Shown: positions 11,515 to 22,369 of the stretch, in pieces
Layout of the letters: each line of letters starts with the position of its first letter
Numbering within the stretch: the first letter of the stretch is position 1
DNA from: Geotrypetes seraphini
Taxonomy: Eukaryota > Chordata > Amphibia > Gymnophiona > Dermophiidae
NCBI RefSeq assembly: GCF_902459505.1
Contig: NC_047085.1
Location: forward strand, 131,339,521-131,403,520
DNA length: 64,000 bases
Reading direction: 5' to 3'
Program-made: the position numbers and the translations under genes
Notes under the pieces: model-generated
Seen by the model: the letters and a program-made list of their open reading frames with translations, nothing else
The model's database searches: none
Told to the model about the DNA's origin: nothing

Positions 11515-12390
11515 TGTAAAGTTTTTTTGATAAGAGTATTTGAAAAGCTTTTCTGAAGAGTGTTTTTGAAAAACTGAGTTTAGTAGTGGGGGTACGATTG
11601 ATAGACTGTGTATATTACGTATATAAAGTGATAACATTTGTGAATGGCCATTAATAGAAAAAGTAGAATATTGGCCATTTTCTGGCTGCATAAAAATGGC
11701 CTTGTTGCACAGGAAAACCCCATGTAAGACCACACAACTTATACTGCAGCTTAGTAAAAGGATCTGTTAGTTACTGATAACTGGAGTTAACAGTACAATA
11801 ACATATCTTATTGGTAGCTCATGTGCCTAACTTTCCCCTATGTGAGGATGAATCAGTTGAGCATATAGATGGGAAACTTCCTTAGACCACTCAGTGCTTT
11901 AGATGAGGTACTGAGAATCCATAAGTGGCACCCTTTCTAGCCAATACTAAACCCCTGTCACTTGAGATTGAGAAATCCGATACTCCTGAGGCTGTTGCTT
12001 TTTGAATGAGATACTAAAATGAAATCTGAGTCAACACAAAATTGGCTTTACAGGAATTTCTACATTTTACTTGACTTAGGAGACTACATAAAAATGACTC
12101 ACAAATAGCTACTGAGAAAACAAGAAACTTCCTTAATCTCCTTTCACTCCTCTCCACTCACCCTGAAAACATACCTGATGAGCTGGCACTAGCATATCTG
12201 ACTTCACTGCATGGCAGCTTGGAAACAAAAGAAAATAAACAGCTTTGAATCTGCTGAGCAATTGGTGAATAAGTTTTGTGACTGATATTGAAAATGGTGA
12301 TGCCGCTGAACTCTATGGAAATGAATAACACAGGGAAAAAATATTTAGAAAGTGACACTATTAAAATCTATGAAGGTGAATAATATAGAG
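11515..12390. other. Upstream DNA without recognised gene
   Basis: No exon or repeat terminus is convincing. The first 200 bp may still belong to the Penelope-like remnant. Confidence 0.35.
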
Positions 12391-12403
12391 AACAGATACC
12401 AAT

Positions 12404-12949
12404 AACTTTTTTTTTTTTTTTTTACTTTATTGATTTTCAAACTTCGATAGTGCAATACAAATGGTAAATCAGAAAAACTGCACAAAGCACACTATTCACT
12501 ATACAATTATTACATTAAACAATCATTTTCTCCCATTCTCATCTTCATTCTTAATATAATAATACATATGATGTGATTACAAATTATAAATAAATAATTT
12601 AACTATTCAAAATACATTTCCCACCCACCCCCACTCCCCCACCCTCCCTGGATGTGTAAGGAAATCTAATGATAAAAAAAGAAACATGACCCTTATTATA
12701 ATGCAATAAAATTAGTCAATGGACTCCATACATCATTAAAGGATTTACCTAGCCCCCAAACTTTCCGCCATCATCCTTTCATACTTATTTATGGTACACA
12801 CATTTACCCACCAAAATGTGAAAATGATCCTATCATGATTTTTCCAATTTTGTGTAATCAATTGAACAGCTATTCCCGTCATAATCAGGAAAAGGCGACT
12901 TTTATACTTATCTAAAGTAGGCTTAATATGTAATAATGTACCACAAATT
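12404..12949 (-). mobile_element. L1 insertion (minus), with 12-bp target duplication
   Basis: It begins with a poly(T) run (reversed poly-A) and reads backwards into the ORF2 C-terminus, with peptide SRLFLIMTGIAVQLITQNWK on the minus strand. ACAGATACCAAT flanks both sides (12392-12403, 12950-12961). It is 5'-truncated to 546 bp and homologous to the L1 end at 44.7-45.1 kb. Confidence 0.92.
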
Positions 12950-12961
12950 ACAGATACCAAT

Positions 12962-13490
12962 TCCAATGTGCTTTTATATTCTGCAAAAGTCAATTAAGTT
13001 CTATGCAGATAATGATTTTACAAATAGACTCAGACAATCACTGGAGAAAAACATCAATAAAAAAATAATCAAATTATTTTCAATTCAATTAAGTATTAAT
13101 TCAAAAAGTTTTGAAAAAGGAAGGCCTTCAAATGCTTTTTAAATAAACCATATTTACCGAGTGTCCTTGTTTGAATAGGGAGGTTGTTCCAAATCTGCGC
13201 TCCAAAATAAGCAAAAGAAAATGCAAAAATAGTCTCAGAGACCCTTTGGGCTTAGAAATTGTAATAGTAAGGGGTCTCTAGATACAGCAGCTTTAATTCA
13301 AGAAGGGAATCTGATCAACTCCATCATGTAAGGAGTATCTCTATAAAAAAATATTAAAAATCATAACATAATTTAAAATGAATATATGCTTTTATAGGTA
13401 GCCAATGTAACAATCTATAGGTGTCACTCTATCTGTTTTGAGCGCTCTAACAATCAAGCAGCTGTATTTTGTATATTTAAAGATATTTTT
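12962..13490 (-). mobile_element. L2-type LINE fragment (minus)
   Basis: It shows reversed C-terminal coding and 3' sequence of the type seen at 53.1-53.5 kb and 59.4-59.8 kb (GAGGTTGTTCCAAATCTG, GTAGCCAATGTAACAATC). It is diverged. Confidence 0.55.
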
Positions 13491-13539
13491 TTCAATTGAA
13501 ATTTAGAACAATCCATATGCTGGATATGGAATAAATGTT

Positions 13540-13812
13540 TAACCAACTTTATTTCAAACACATTTTCTTATCAAACTTTTAGGAAGTCAATTAAAACTTA
13601 TCTCTTTGATAAATTTCTCTGACTCCATTTCTGCCTTGATATATTTTTAAAACACTTCCAGATAAATTTGATTAATCTTAACATGCTAATGTAATTTCAG
13701 AAGTTTTTTGTAATATCGCTGTTTGTATACAGTCTCTTCCTCTGTAAACAGCTCTGAACTGTTTATGGTATTGCGGTATATAAAAATAAAGTTATTATTA
13801 TTATCATTATTC
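13540..13812 (+). mobile_element. L2-type LINE 3' end
   Basis: It has a short coding remnant (NFRKSIKTYLFDKFL) and a 3'UTR with GGTATTGCGGTATATAAAAA, ending in a TTATTATTATTATC tail. Confidence 0.75.
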
Positions 13813-14089
13813 ACGCGTTCCCAATACACGATTTCATATATCCACAGTTGCATCCATTGTGACTGATACTCCCCTGCTGTATTCACGTATTCACAGACCT
13901 GCAATGATTGGTGGGTGAGACGGAATATTATGCCTTCATATCTCTGAGCAGAGTTTATGGTACAAGAATATGTACAAAGGTTCATGATTACATCTTCATG
14001 AAGTGACCTTTTCAAGTAGTGACTTTTTTCTCTTTTCAAACATTTTCCTTCAGTCACTCCACTGTATTCATTTAGTGGTTGAGTTAGTA

Positions 14090-14193
14090 ACCCCTTCAGT
14101 ATATTTTCTTACTTTCTAATGTACCTGGGGTAGTGGAGAATTAAGTGACTTGCCCAGGGTCACAAGGAGCAGCGTGGGATTTGAACCCATGGC
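14090..14193 (-). mobile_element. MIR-like tRNA-derived SINE (minus)
   Basis: Reversed MIR/CORE-SINE block: AAGTGACTTGCCCAGGGTCA, then GGGATTTGAACCCATGG, the reversed tRNA-type B box. Confidence 0.75.
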
Positions 14194-14199
14194 AGACTT

Positions 14200-14985
14200 T
14201 CCTAAGTTGCTAAATCCACATGGTGTTCCTTGAATGCTGGTAGAAAATAAGATCTCAGCAATTCCATAGTCAGGGGGGCAAAGAAACAGAGCAAAGGAGC
14301 AGGGAATAGAGAAAGGAGATTAGAGGAATATGAGATTAGAGGGAGGCCATAGCGTCTAAATATTTCCTTTCCAACAGCTAGCAAAATAAATACGAACCGC
14401 TTTTAAAAAGCGATCCCCATTTCTGGTGTTTTATCCTTGCCCCCCTTCCCTTTAATTAATTTGTTTTTAATGATGTAATTATTAACTTTCCCCTCCCCCT
14501 TTCCCCTCAAGCTCATGTTCGTATTTGCAATTTGTCTATTTAATGTTCACATTTCCCCCCCTACAAAAATGTATTTTAACCTTTCATTTTTAGCATTGTA
14601 AACCGGCCAGGTGCACGTCGATGATCGGTATATTAAAATTAATGAAACTTGAAAGGAAGCTAGAAAGGGGGAAGGACAGAGCGAAAGAAAGGAGTAAATT
14701 AGACTAGTATTTTAACAACTTATGCTATTAACAAAGTTTTGGTTCCTTTTGAAGGCCTAAAGTAAATTGCAGTTCACATACTAAAGTTTGGTCTTGAGGA
14801 CAGAATGTGTTGGAGTAAAGATAGAGTTTAGGTGAGATCAGTGAAGGGATTAAGGTGGGAAAGAGTTCTCACCTGATAGTACTAAAAAGACCATACAACT
14901 CGGGATTTGCTCCATCTTTGGTTCTCAGTAAGAAAATATCTTTTATAAAACAAGAGAAGAAAGGAGAAGTGAATTCTGTTCCTGC
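14200..14985. other. Upstream DNA; possible L2-type end
   Basis: At about 14395-14655 lies a 3'-end-like segment ending GCATTGTAAACCGGCCAGG ... GGTATATTAAAATTAATGAAAC, resembling an L2 or SINE tail. Nothing firm in the rest. Confidence 0.35.
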
Positions 14986-14997
14986 TTCATTCATCCA

Positions 14998-15157
14998 CCA
15001 AAACCAAGGATTCAAGACAAAGTTAGATAAGTTCCTGCTGAACAAGGACATATGCTGATAGGGCTAGTCTCAGCTATGGCGCTGGTCTTAGACCAGAGGG
15101 CCACCGCGTGAGCGGACCACTGGTCTGACCCAGCAGCGGAAATTCTTATGTTCTTAG
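14998..15157 (+). mobile_element. CR1 LINE 3' end
   Basis: A short C-terminal remnant (FKTKLDKFLLNKD) and the 3' block GGACCACTGGTCTGACCCAG, ending in TTCTTATGTTCTTA. Confidence 0.85.
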
Positions 15158-15254
15158 ATGACTGAAATTTTGATATACTGTTACTCCCAAGTTTCAGGCT
15201 GCTCTTTCTGCATGGTGTTACTCGCTATGCGGTTTTACAGTGTACAGCTGAAAC

Positions 15255-17211
15255 CAGTGGCGTACCTAGGGTATGTGGCACCCGGGGCCCATCATTTTTT
15301 GATACCCCCTCCATCTATATGAAAAATATGACTTTTAGTAACAATCCACATATCGCACAAGAGTGTACCTAGGAAAAGGCAGCATCTTAAACACTGCAGT
15401 GAGCACTAGAACACCAACACATACATTGTAAAACTAAACAAGCCAGATCCCGTAGTCAATGCCAACTGAAAACTATGTTCTTTTCATACACACAGAACAG
15501 AGATACACCCTCACCCAATATGGAATAATCACAAACTAAAAATAGAAATATGCAGACAAAAGTTAAACTGAACCGCCAAGAAACCAGACCCTGGATACAA
15601 TGCAACACCACAAAAACAGTAACACATGTCCTCTAATACAGTGCAAAATATAAAGACAGTAGATGTAAATTTGAAAAAACTGATACATAACAATCACCAC
15701 TTTACAAATTAACAAATAAAAATAAAACAAATAATGAGAAATAAAAAAATACCATTTTATTGGACTAAGCAGTCCCCATCCCCGCAAACCACCCGATTCC
15801 ATCCACACAAACTTTGAATTGTTTATATTAAAGTATAAAAAGAAACAATATTCTGTACAATTGTCAATTTATAAATCAGCGTCTTCTCCCCACTCTCTCT
15901 TCCCCACTTCCCTTCAGCGTCCTCAGCCCACTCTCTCTCCACTTTCCTTCAGCGCACGCACATAAAAACAAGCAATTTCTATTCATTCATAGAAATTAAA
16001 GTCTATATAATGCCAGTCACATAACAAAACATGATTTTACAAAAATAATTCCCTGCACAGTCAAGCCTGCAAGGATTACTAGATGTCTTTCAGCAGCTCC
16101 CCTCCCTCCCTCCCCCTTACCTTTCTGGCCAAGTCAAAATGATCTACCAACAATAAAATTTAAAAAAAACACAACGCACACTGTACGCGTAGAATTGTTA
16201 ATTATCATTCCTATTCCGGGGTTTTTTCAAAGAGGTCAAAGCAGATGACTCTATGCACTGTCACCTCAGTAACAACCATACAAAAATAGACAAATACCCA
16301 CCCCCCTCCATTTTTACTAAACCACAATAGCAGTTTTTAGCGCAGAGAGCTGCGCTGAATGCCCAGCGCTGCTCTCAACGCTCATAGGCTCCCTGTGCTA
16401 AAAACCACTACTGCGGTTTAGTAAAAGGGACCATATTGTAAAATATAGACAGCAGATATAAATTCAGACACATTTTGATCACTAAATTTAAAATAAAATC
16501 ATTTTTCCTACCTTGTCTAGTGAAAACCGCTTCGAACTTAGGGTATAGCGGTATATAAGAAATAAAATTATTATTATTATTTCATGAGTCTCTAGTTGCA
16601 CTTTCTTCTTCTGACTGTGCATCCAATCTTTCTTTCAGCCTGTATGCTTCCTCTCCTCACCTCATTCCCTCCCCCAACTTTTTCTTCCTCTCTCCCTGAC
16701 CTTTCTTTCTCTCTTCATGCCCCCTTTTTTTTTCTGTTTCTCTTCTTTCCTTCTGTCTCCCTGCCTGCCCCCTTTCTTTCTTTCTCCCTGCCCTTCCCCA
16801 AGCCACTGCCACTGCCACTGCCATCGGGGATCAGGACCCAAACCGCCACCAATGGATAACAGGCCCCAAAGCCACCGCCGCCGCCCATGCTCTCCCTGCT
16901 TCGGGCCGACCAGCATTCCTCTCCCCGATGTCAATTCTGCTGTCGGAGAGGAAGTTCGGGCCAGCCAATCGCTGCCTGGCTGGGCGGAACTTCCTCTCCG
17001 ACGGCAGAATTGATGTCGGGGAGAGGAAGACTGATCGGCCCGATAGATCGCCAAGGCAAAGTGAGTCCTGGGTGATCGACTCACTTTGCCTTGGCGAGCT
17101 ACCTGTCGAATTGGGCACCCCTGCCCTAGGGAGAACACTCAGCTCTCTCCTATGCACCCCCTTGGGGCGTGCACCCAGGGCGGACCGCCCCCCCCCCCCG
17201 GTACGCTACTG
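15255..17211. mobile_element. Non-autonomous hAT element, 1,957 bp, perfect 8-bp duplication
   Basis: The inverted ends CAGTGGCGTACC / GGTACGCTACTG are flanked by GCTGAAAC on both sides (15247-15254, 17212-17219). It lacks any transposase-like frame. From about 16120 to 17126 it contains most of a second hAT family (compare 20090-21145), including a TTTACTAAACC...GGTTTAGTAAAA hairpin, a CT-rich run and a palindromic core. An L2/SINE tail (about 16515-16581) is inserted inside. Confidence 0.95.
16928..17035. repeat. Palindromic core of the hAT element
   Basis: The arms (GATGTCAATTCTGCTGTCGG ... and its near reverse complement ending CAGAATTGATGTC) are about 48 bp each. Equivalent palindromes sit at about 20915-21020 and 39527-39620. 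Confidence 0.85.
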
Positions 17212-17271
17212 GCTGAAACCACAGTCCTGTTCCTAAAGCAGGAATTCCATCCCTGCAATAAAACTCATATA

Positions 17272-18576
17272 CAGTGGAACCTTGGTTTACGAGCATAATT
17301 CGTTCCAGAAGTATGCTCGGAAACCAAATTGCTCGTATATCAAAGTGAGTTTCCCCATAGGAAGTAAGGGAAACTCGCTTTGATTCGTTCCACCTGTTCC
17401 TCTCCCCTCCCCCCAAGTCTACCGGCGCTGCTCCATTCCCCCCCTTGAGGCCACCGGCGCTGCCCCATAACCCCCCCCCCCCCCGCGATCCGGTATCCTC
17501 CCCGGCGAACTAGCATCCTCACCCCACTCGCATCGCCCCCCTCCCCCATGATCCTACATCCCCTCCCGCGAGCACCAAAATAATATCCCTTACCCCGATT
17601 TGGCACCGGCACCAGCACCAACGCACAGGATGTGCCGGTGCCTGAAGATCCTCCCTCTTGGCTGGGCTGGGCTGTGCGTCGGAGATCCTCCCTCTTGCCT
17701 GTGCTGGGCTGGACTGGACCTTGAGCATTTGTGCATGCTGAAGGCCTTAAGGTCTCGCTCTCTCCGAGATTCTGATCTCGGAGAGAGCGAGACCAGCACC
17801 AACGCACACCGAGATCGACAACGGGCAGCATTTCCACAGAAGAGGAACTTTGGCAATCACCACAGGCCTCATCTGGAACAGTCTCCTTGAAGCAGCCGTT
17901 CAGGATGGCAGCTGGAGCACGAGCAATGTGACAAGGGGAGGATTGCATGAAGGAGACCATCGCAGAGGAGGAGACGTGGACATCCTGGGTCTATAAACCA
18001 AGCCTCTTCCCTAAAGAAGTCCTTTCTTTGGGAACCTCCAAATCTTACTTGCTCCACTTCATCACCGAAGTTGAAACAATGGATTGAAAATAATGTTTTA
18101 TTTTTTCCAGTTTATGAATTATTTTTAATCTTATTCATTGTTTTGCCACTTGTTTTTGTTTTGTTCTATTTCTATTATTTAAAATTCACCAGAATTCTGT
18201 ACTTAGTTCAAAATAGTCTTGTTAGAAAGTTTACTTGATTAATTTTCCTCTATATCTACTTCTCACTTCTCTATTACTCTTTAGGTACTTTAGTTAGATT
18301 GTGAGCCTTCGGGACAGTAAGGGAAATTTCTAAGTACCTTTCTTTCTTATAATTTTAATGTATATTTTCTGTAAACCGCTTAGAACTTAACGGATGTAGC
18401 GGTATATAAGAAATAAATTACATTACATTACATTATTTCAGTGCTCGGGGGGAGGGGGGGATGCCGGATCGCAGGGGGTGGCGCTCATGAATTGAGTCAA
18501 ACTCAGTTTCTGGGTGCTGATTTTGCAAATGTTTTGCTCATCTTGCAAAACACTCGCAAACTGGTGCACTTGACTG
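17272..18576. mobile_element. Tigger-like (Tc1/mariner superfamily) non-autonomous element
   Basis: The left end CAGTGGAACCTTGGTTTACG is typical of Tigger-type termini and is preceded by TA. The right end, near GCAAACTGGTGCACTTGACTG, is followed by TA. The interior has a 44-bp near-perfect hairpin at 17751-17794 and an L2/SINE-type 3' end with an ATTACATTACATTA tail (about 18290-18435). No transposase frame is present. Confidence 0.75.
18290..18435 (+). mobile_element. L2/SINE 3' tail
   Basis: GATTGTGAGCCTTCGGGACA, then TGTAAACCGCTTAGAACTTA, then GCGGTATATAAGAAATAAAT with an (ATTAC)n tail. Confidence 0.7.
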
Positions 18577-18579
18577 TAC

Positions 18580-19299
18580 CTTATTTAAACATTTTCATAG
18601 ATCCACCATCTCTTTCTCTTTTTTTTTTTCACTTTCAGAGAGCCTCGGGACAGTGCACGTCAGAGAAAGACACACAGAGAAAGCTGTAATAGGTTGTACC
18701 AGAGAGTACAGAGAGACCCAGGAGGAGTGGCTATCTGAAGAGAATCTGGCAGTGTGCCTGTGAAAAGCCATAACTCTCGTCTTGACCTGGGTGAGGTAGA
18801 GAGAAACGGAAGCAAGAAACTAGCCGAGTCTGGGCATGTGCATGACCGCGCTTGAAGGGGGTTGTAACACCTAACTTGGGCCCTATTCTTTCTGTCTCAA
18901 TAAAGGCTGGGCAGACAGGTTAATGAGCAGGGTATGAAACGAGCAGAAAAGGAAAGGGGGAGGAGTTTGCAGAAGGAATTACTTCTCGTCTACCGGAGGA
19001 GGGGAGGAAAGAAAGTCACATTTAAAAGTTTCTGGGAGAACACCACTGTGTTATTCATATTATATTTTAGTTACGACTCACTGCGGCCACAACCAGTATA
19101 AAAAAAGTTAAATCTTCTTGACAGGCTAAGCGGAACAGACAAGGAGTTTGGGGGGAGGGGGAAGAACCCTTTCTGAAATCCCCCAGGCACTGTTGTGAGT
19201 GAGGCGAACACCCAGTGCCATAACTCCCCTTGTAGTAGGGCGAGGAAGAAGCGACCAGATCAATTGAGAGGGGATTGAAAGCAGAGAGCGTTCGCTTCG
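18580..19299. other. DNA between transposons and the gene start
   Basis: Mostly non-repetitive by eye and richer in G than the flanks. Upstream regulatory elements or an untranslated first exon are possible here, but no specific site could be supported. Confidence 0.3.
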
Positions 19300-19424
19300 C
19301 CACACACCTGCAGTGGGCGGGTCTCGTGCGCCCGCTGCCATTCTACGTGATCCTAACCTCTACGTACAGCGCGAGCTAACGGCTCGGCCAGAACCCGGAG
19401 GGGGACCAAGCAGTTCCCAGCAGG
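19300..19424 (+). promoter_or_regulatory. Probable promoter / 5'UTR of the desmocollin gene
   Basis: A moderately CpG-rich stretch directly upstream of the presumed ATG with a GC box (TGGGCGGG at 19314-19321). No convincing TATA box was seen near it. The transcription start cannot be fixed from sequence. The call rests on position and composition only. Confidence 0.35.
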
Positions 19425-19472
19425 ATGTCACCGACGCACCGCACCGTTCTCGCCTGCCTTCTCGTCCTCAAG
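19425..19472 (+). CDS. DSC: Desmocollin coding exon 1: start codon and signal peptide
   Basis: Sixteen codons, MSPTHRTVLACLLVLK, followed by the donor GTGAGT. The ATG has A at -3, and the hydrophobic run continues into exon 2 (VLITSG), making a typical cleaved signal peptide before the CKVKLNVPS prodomain start. The start was chosen because the exon ends in phase 0, as exon 2 requires, and its length and position match a desmocollin first exon. It sits at the edge of a moderately CpG-rich stretch. Assignment rests on phase, composition and context, since signal peptides are poorly conserved. Confidence 0.75.
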
Positions 19473-19884
19473 GTGAGTTCACTCACTGTCCCTTTTTCTA
19501 GCACTGGGAGGAGGGGGTCTTAAGGGTTATCACCTTTACTAGCATTAGTTTCATGCTTTGCACTGTTAGCTCCTTAATTGGCAATTGTTTTGACTGCTTC
19601 TTTTTAAAGTTGCAATGCCTGCCGATGTTTTCACTGTCAACATTGTGAGATAGGCTCTGCAGTTCATTCCACATACTGTTATCAAGCTGTTGATTATAAT
19701 GTATTACTTCCCCTCTAACAGAAACCCAGCTAATACAGCACATTTGTTTTAGAACTTGCAGCACAGGAATGTTTTTTTGGGCACTGCTGAAATACTCTCT
19801 GGTATTGCTGTCCTGATTTTGTCCCCCCCCCCCCCTACCCAGTCTAACAAAATTAAGTTATTAATTAGGGTAACTAGTGGTTCA

Positions 19885-20015
19885 ATTTCCATTGCAGCTT
19901 ATTGTTGCTCTGGGCAAGTCACTTAACACTCCCATTTCCTTGGGTACAAAATAAGTACCGGTATATGATATGTGTAAACCGCTCTGATTATAACTACAGG
20001 AAGACGGTGTATTAC
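19885..20015 (+). mobile_element. MIR-like SINE fragment
   Basis: CTCTGGGCAAGTCACTTAAC core, followed by TGTAAACCGCTCTGATTATAA. It lies in intron 1. Confidence 0.65.
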
Positions 20016-20089
20016 ATTTCATCCCTTTTCCTTTTCTCTTTACTGTTGTGTACTGCTGAGTGAGTTTTGCAGAAAGTGTTTGTCTATAT

Positions 20090-21145
20090 CAGGGGTGCCC
20101 ACACTTTTTTGGCGTGTGAGCTACTTTTAAAATGACCAAGTCAAAATGATCTACCAACAATAAAATTTTAAAAATCACAAAACACACTGTATGCAGAGAA
20201 AATGTTAATTATCATTTGTATTCGGGGTTTTTTTTAAAATCAGAGGTCAAGGCAGATGACTTTAAAATATGCAATGTCACCTCTGTAACAACTATACAAA
20301 AATAAACAAATATACCCCCTCCCCTTTTACTAAACCGCGATAGCAGTTTTTAGCGCAGGAAGCTGCACTGAATGCCCTGCGCTACTCTCGATGCTCATAG
20401 GCTCCATGTTCTAAAAACCGCTATTGCGGTTTAGTAAAAGGGGGCCATAGTGCAAAATATAGATAGCAGATATAAATTCTCAAAACGGACACATTTTGAT
20501 CACTAAATTGGAAAAATAATTTTTTCTACCTTTTTGTCTGGTGATTTCATGAGTCTCTGGTTGCACTTCCTTATTCTGTAAAGCCAATATTTCTTTCTTT
20601 CTGCCTCCCCCTGCCCCCCTCTTTCTTTCTGCCTTTCTTTCTCTCTCCCTCTGGCCCCCCCCCTCTTTGTTTCTGCCTTTCTTTCTCTCTCCCCCTGCCC
20701 CCCCCCTTTCTTTCTGCCTTTCTTTGTCTCTCCCTCTGGCCCCCTTTTCTTTCTGCCTTTCTTTCTCTCTTCCCCTGCCCCCCCAAACCATCGTGCCGAT
20801 TTCTCCACTTCCCCGATTCTTTCCTTACCCCCAAGCCACCGACACGATTTCTCCCTGCTGCTTCCCCGAGCCAGGCCTGGCGCGTACAAGCGCCAGGCCC
20901 ACAAGTCTTCTCTTCCGACGTCAATTCTAACATCGGGGAGGAAGTTCCAGGCCAGCCAGGCAGCGATTGGCTGGTCCAGAACTTCCTCTCCGACATCAGA
21001 ATTGACGTCGGAGATGAAGTTTTGTACCCGCCAAGCCTGGCTTGGGGAAGCAGCAGGGTGAAAACGATCCCAAAGGCAACGCGATCGACTCGCGTTGCCT
21101 TTGCGATCTACAGGTCGATCGCGATCGACCATTTGGGCACCCCTG
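20090..21145. mobile_element. Non-autonomous hAT element, 1,056 bp, perfect 8-bp duplication
   Basis: The ends CAGGGGTGCCCACA / TTTGGGCACCCCTG are flanked by GTCTATAT on both sides (20082-20089, 21146-21153). Inside are a TTTACTAAACCGCG hairpin (about 20328-20442), a CTTTCTGCC-type pyrimidine tandem array (about 20590-20785) and a palindromic core (about 20915-21020). No transposase was seen. Confidence 0.95.
20590..20785. repeat. Pyrimidine-rich tandem array
   Basis: Four to five units of TTTCTTTCTGCCTTTCTTTC followed by CTCTCCCTCTGGCCCCC, unit about 45-50 bp, within the hAT element. Confidence 0.8.
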
Positions 21146-21461
21146 GTCTATATGTTAAACCAGCAAAGTTAGTATCTTAACCTTTTCCATCCCTGCCGCC
21201 TTTTGGTTTCCTTGTGTCAGAATACAAGGGTCATGAAATGATTAACTGTACATAATCAAACAAGTTTGGGATTAGTGATTTATAAAAATGTTCACACCTC
21301 TGCATGGTTACCCCCCCTCCCCCACCTAAAAAAAATTCCCTTTCTTTTTAATATGATTTTTGGGTTTTGTTTTTGGTTATGCAATGCCTGGATAACAGAC
21401 TTAATTTAGTCAGGTTAAAAGAGAATTCAAAAGTTGAAATGTCTAATATTTTTGGGCTCAG

Positions 21462-21512
21462 CCTGAAAACTTATGCAGCATCAGCAAAAGCTGGTATCTG
21501 GATGGGAGACCT
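21462..21512 (+). pseudogene. 5S rRNA-like fragment
   Basis: The 3' half of 5S rRNA is recognisable: GGTATCTGGATGGGAGACC matches the conserved GGTTAGTACTTGGATGGGAGACC region, preceded by CTTATGCAGCATCAG in place of CTAAGCAGGGTCGG. It is too diverged to be a working gene and may be a 5S-derived SINE. Confidence 0.5.
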
Positions 21513-22012
21513 TTTTTCAAAGACTATCAAATATTTCATAGAGTGTTTTTTTCCCCTCCTTTCTTATTGTTAGGTTTAAAAAAAAAATAAAAATTCAGAT
21601 TTAGAGAATCTACTCCGTATTCTAAGGATCAGACTTTACTGGCAAGAATTAACCTGCCCAGAGGCAGTCCAAGGCAGGGAGGGAAAGAGTACTATATGCT
21701 GAGAAGGGCCTTATTAAAAAAAAAACAACAACCCCAAAACAAAAAATCCTAAAGTTGAATCATAGTCTTTTTAAGATCCCCTGGATCAAACCTTATTGGC
21801 AAGAAGCAACTTGCCCAAGACCATTCAGATGCAACCCAAGGCAGGGAAGGGAAGAAGGGAAAAAGAGTCCCAAGGCATGAGCAGTGGCAATTTATTTGGT
21901 TTAAAAAAAAAAACAAATAACATTAAAGTTGATTCCCTGCCTTTTTTTTTTCTTTTTCTTTTGAGTGCCTTAATCATGGTAGGCTCAAATTGCTTCAGTG
22001 CCCCTTCCACCC

Positions 22013-22172
22013 TCATTGGACATGGGGACAAATTTATCCTCGTCCTTGTGAGTTCTGTTCTGTCCCATTCCTGCAAGCTCTGCCCTAACTACACAAGCTT
22101 GGCGTGGGGATGAGATGGGGACAGAGAGATCCCCACGGGGATGGAGAAAACCTGTCCCCATGGCATTTTCTT
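22013..22172. mobile_element. hAT fragment related to the AGAGAATGACAC family
   Basis: GGACATGGGGACAAATTTAT at the left and CTGTCCCCATGGCATTTTC at the right, with the internal CCCATTCCTGCAAGCTC seen also near 9375-9395. The ends are eroded. Confidence 0.5.
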
Positions 22173-22310
22173 GGTCATTTCTCTTTCTCATCCTTTTGTT
22201 CTGATGTCCCCCCTACCCTCATGGGTCTGACGCATCTGCTTGCAAACAATTTAAATAAAATTTTTGATAGTCTGTTATAAACCTGTCTCTTTTCCAAACA
22301 TCAACCTCAG

Positions 22311-22340
22311 CTGATCCTGTTTAGCTTCTAAGTTTAGTTC
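22311..22340 (-). pseudogene. Short 5S rRNA-like match (minus)
   Basis: TGATCCTGTTTAGCTTCTAA resembles the reverse complement of the 5S A-box region (GACCCTGCTTAGCTTCCGA). About 30 bp, so chance cannot be excluded. Confidence 0.3.
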
Positions 22341-22369
22341 CCTCAAAAAGGGTCGGAACCTGCCAGATA

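Noticed and set aside
17340-17960. A 206-residue minus-strand frame
   Set aside because: Lies in GC-rich filler of a Tigger-like element with a hairpin; no recognisable domain.
20480-21132. Lys/Arg/Gly-rich minus-strand frames
   Set aside because: Reverse reading of a pyrimidine tandem array within a hAT element.
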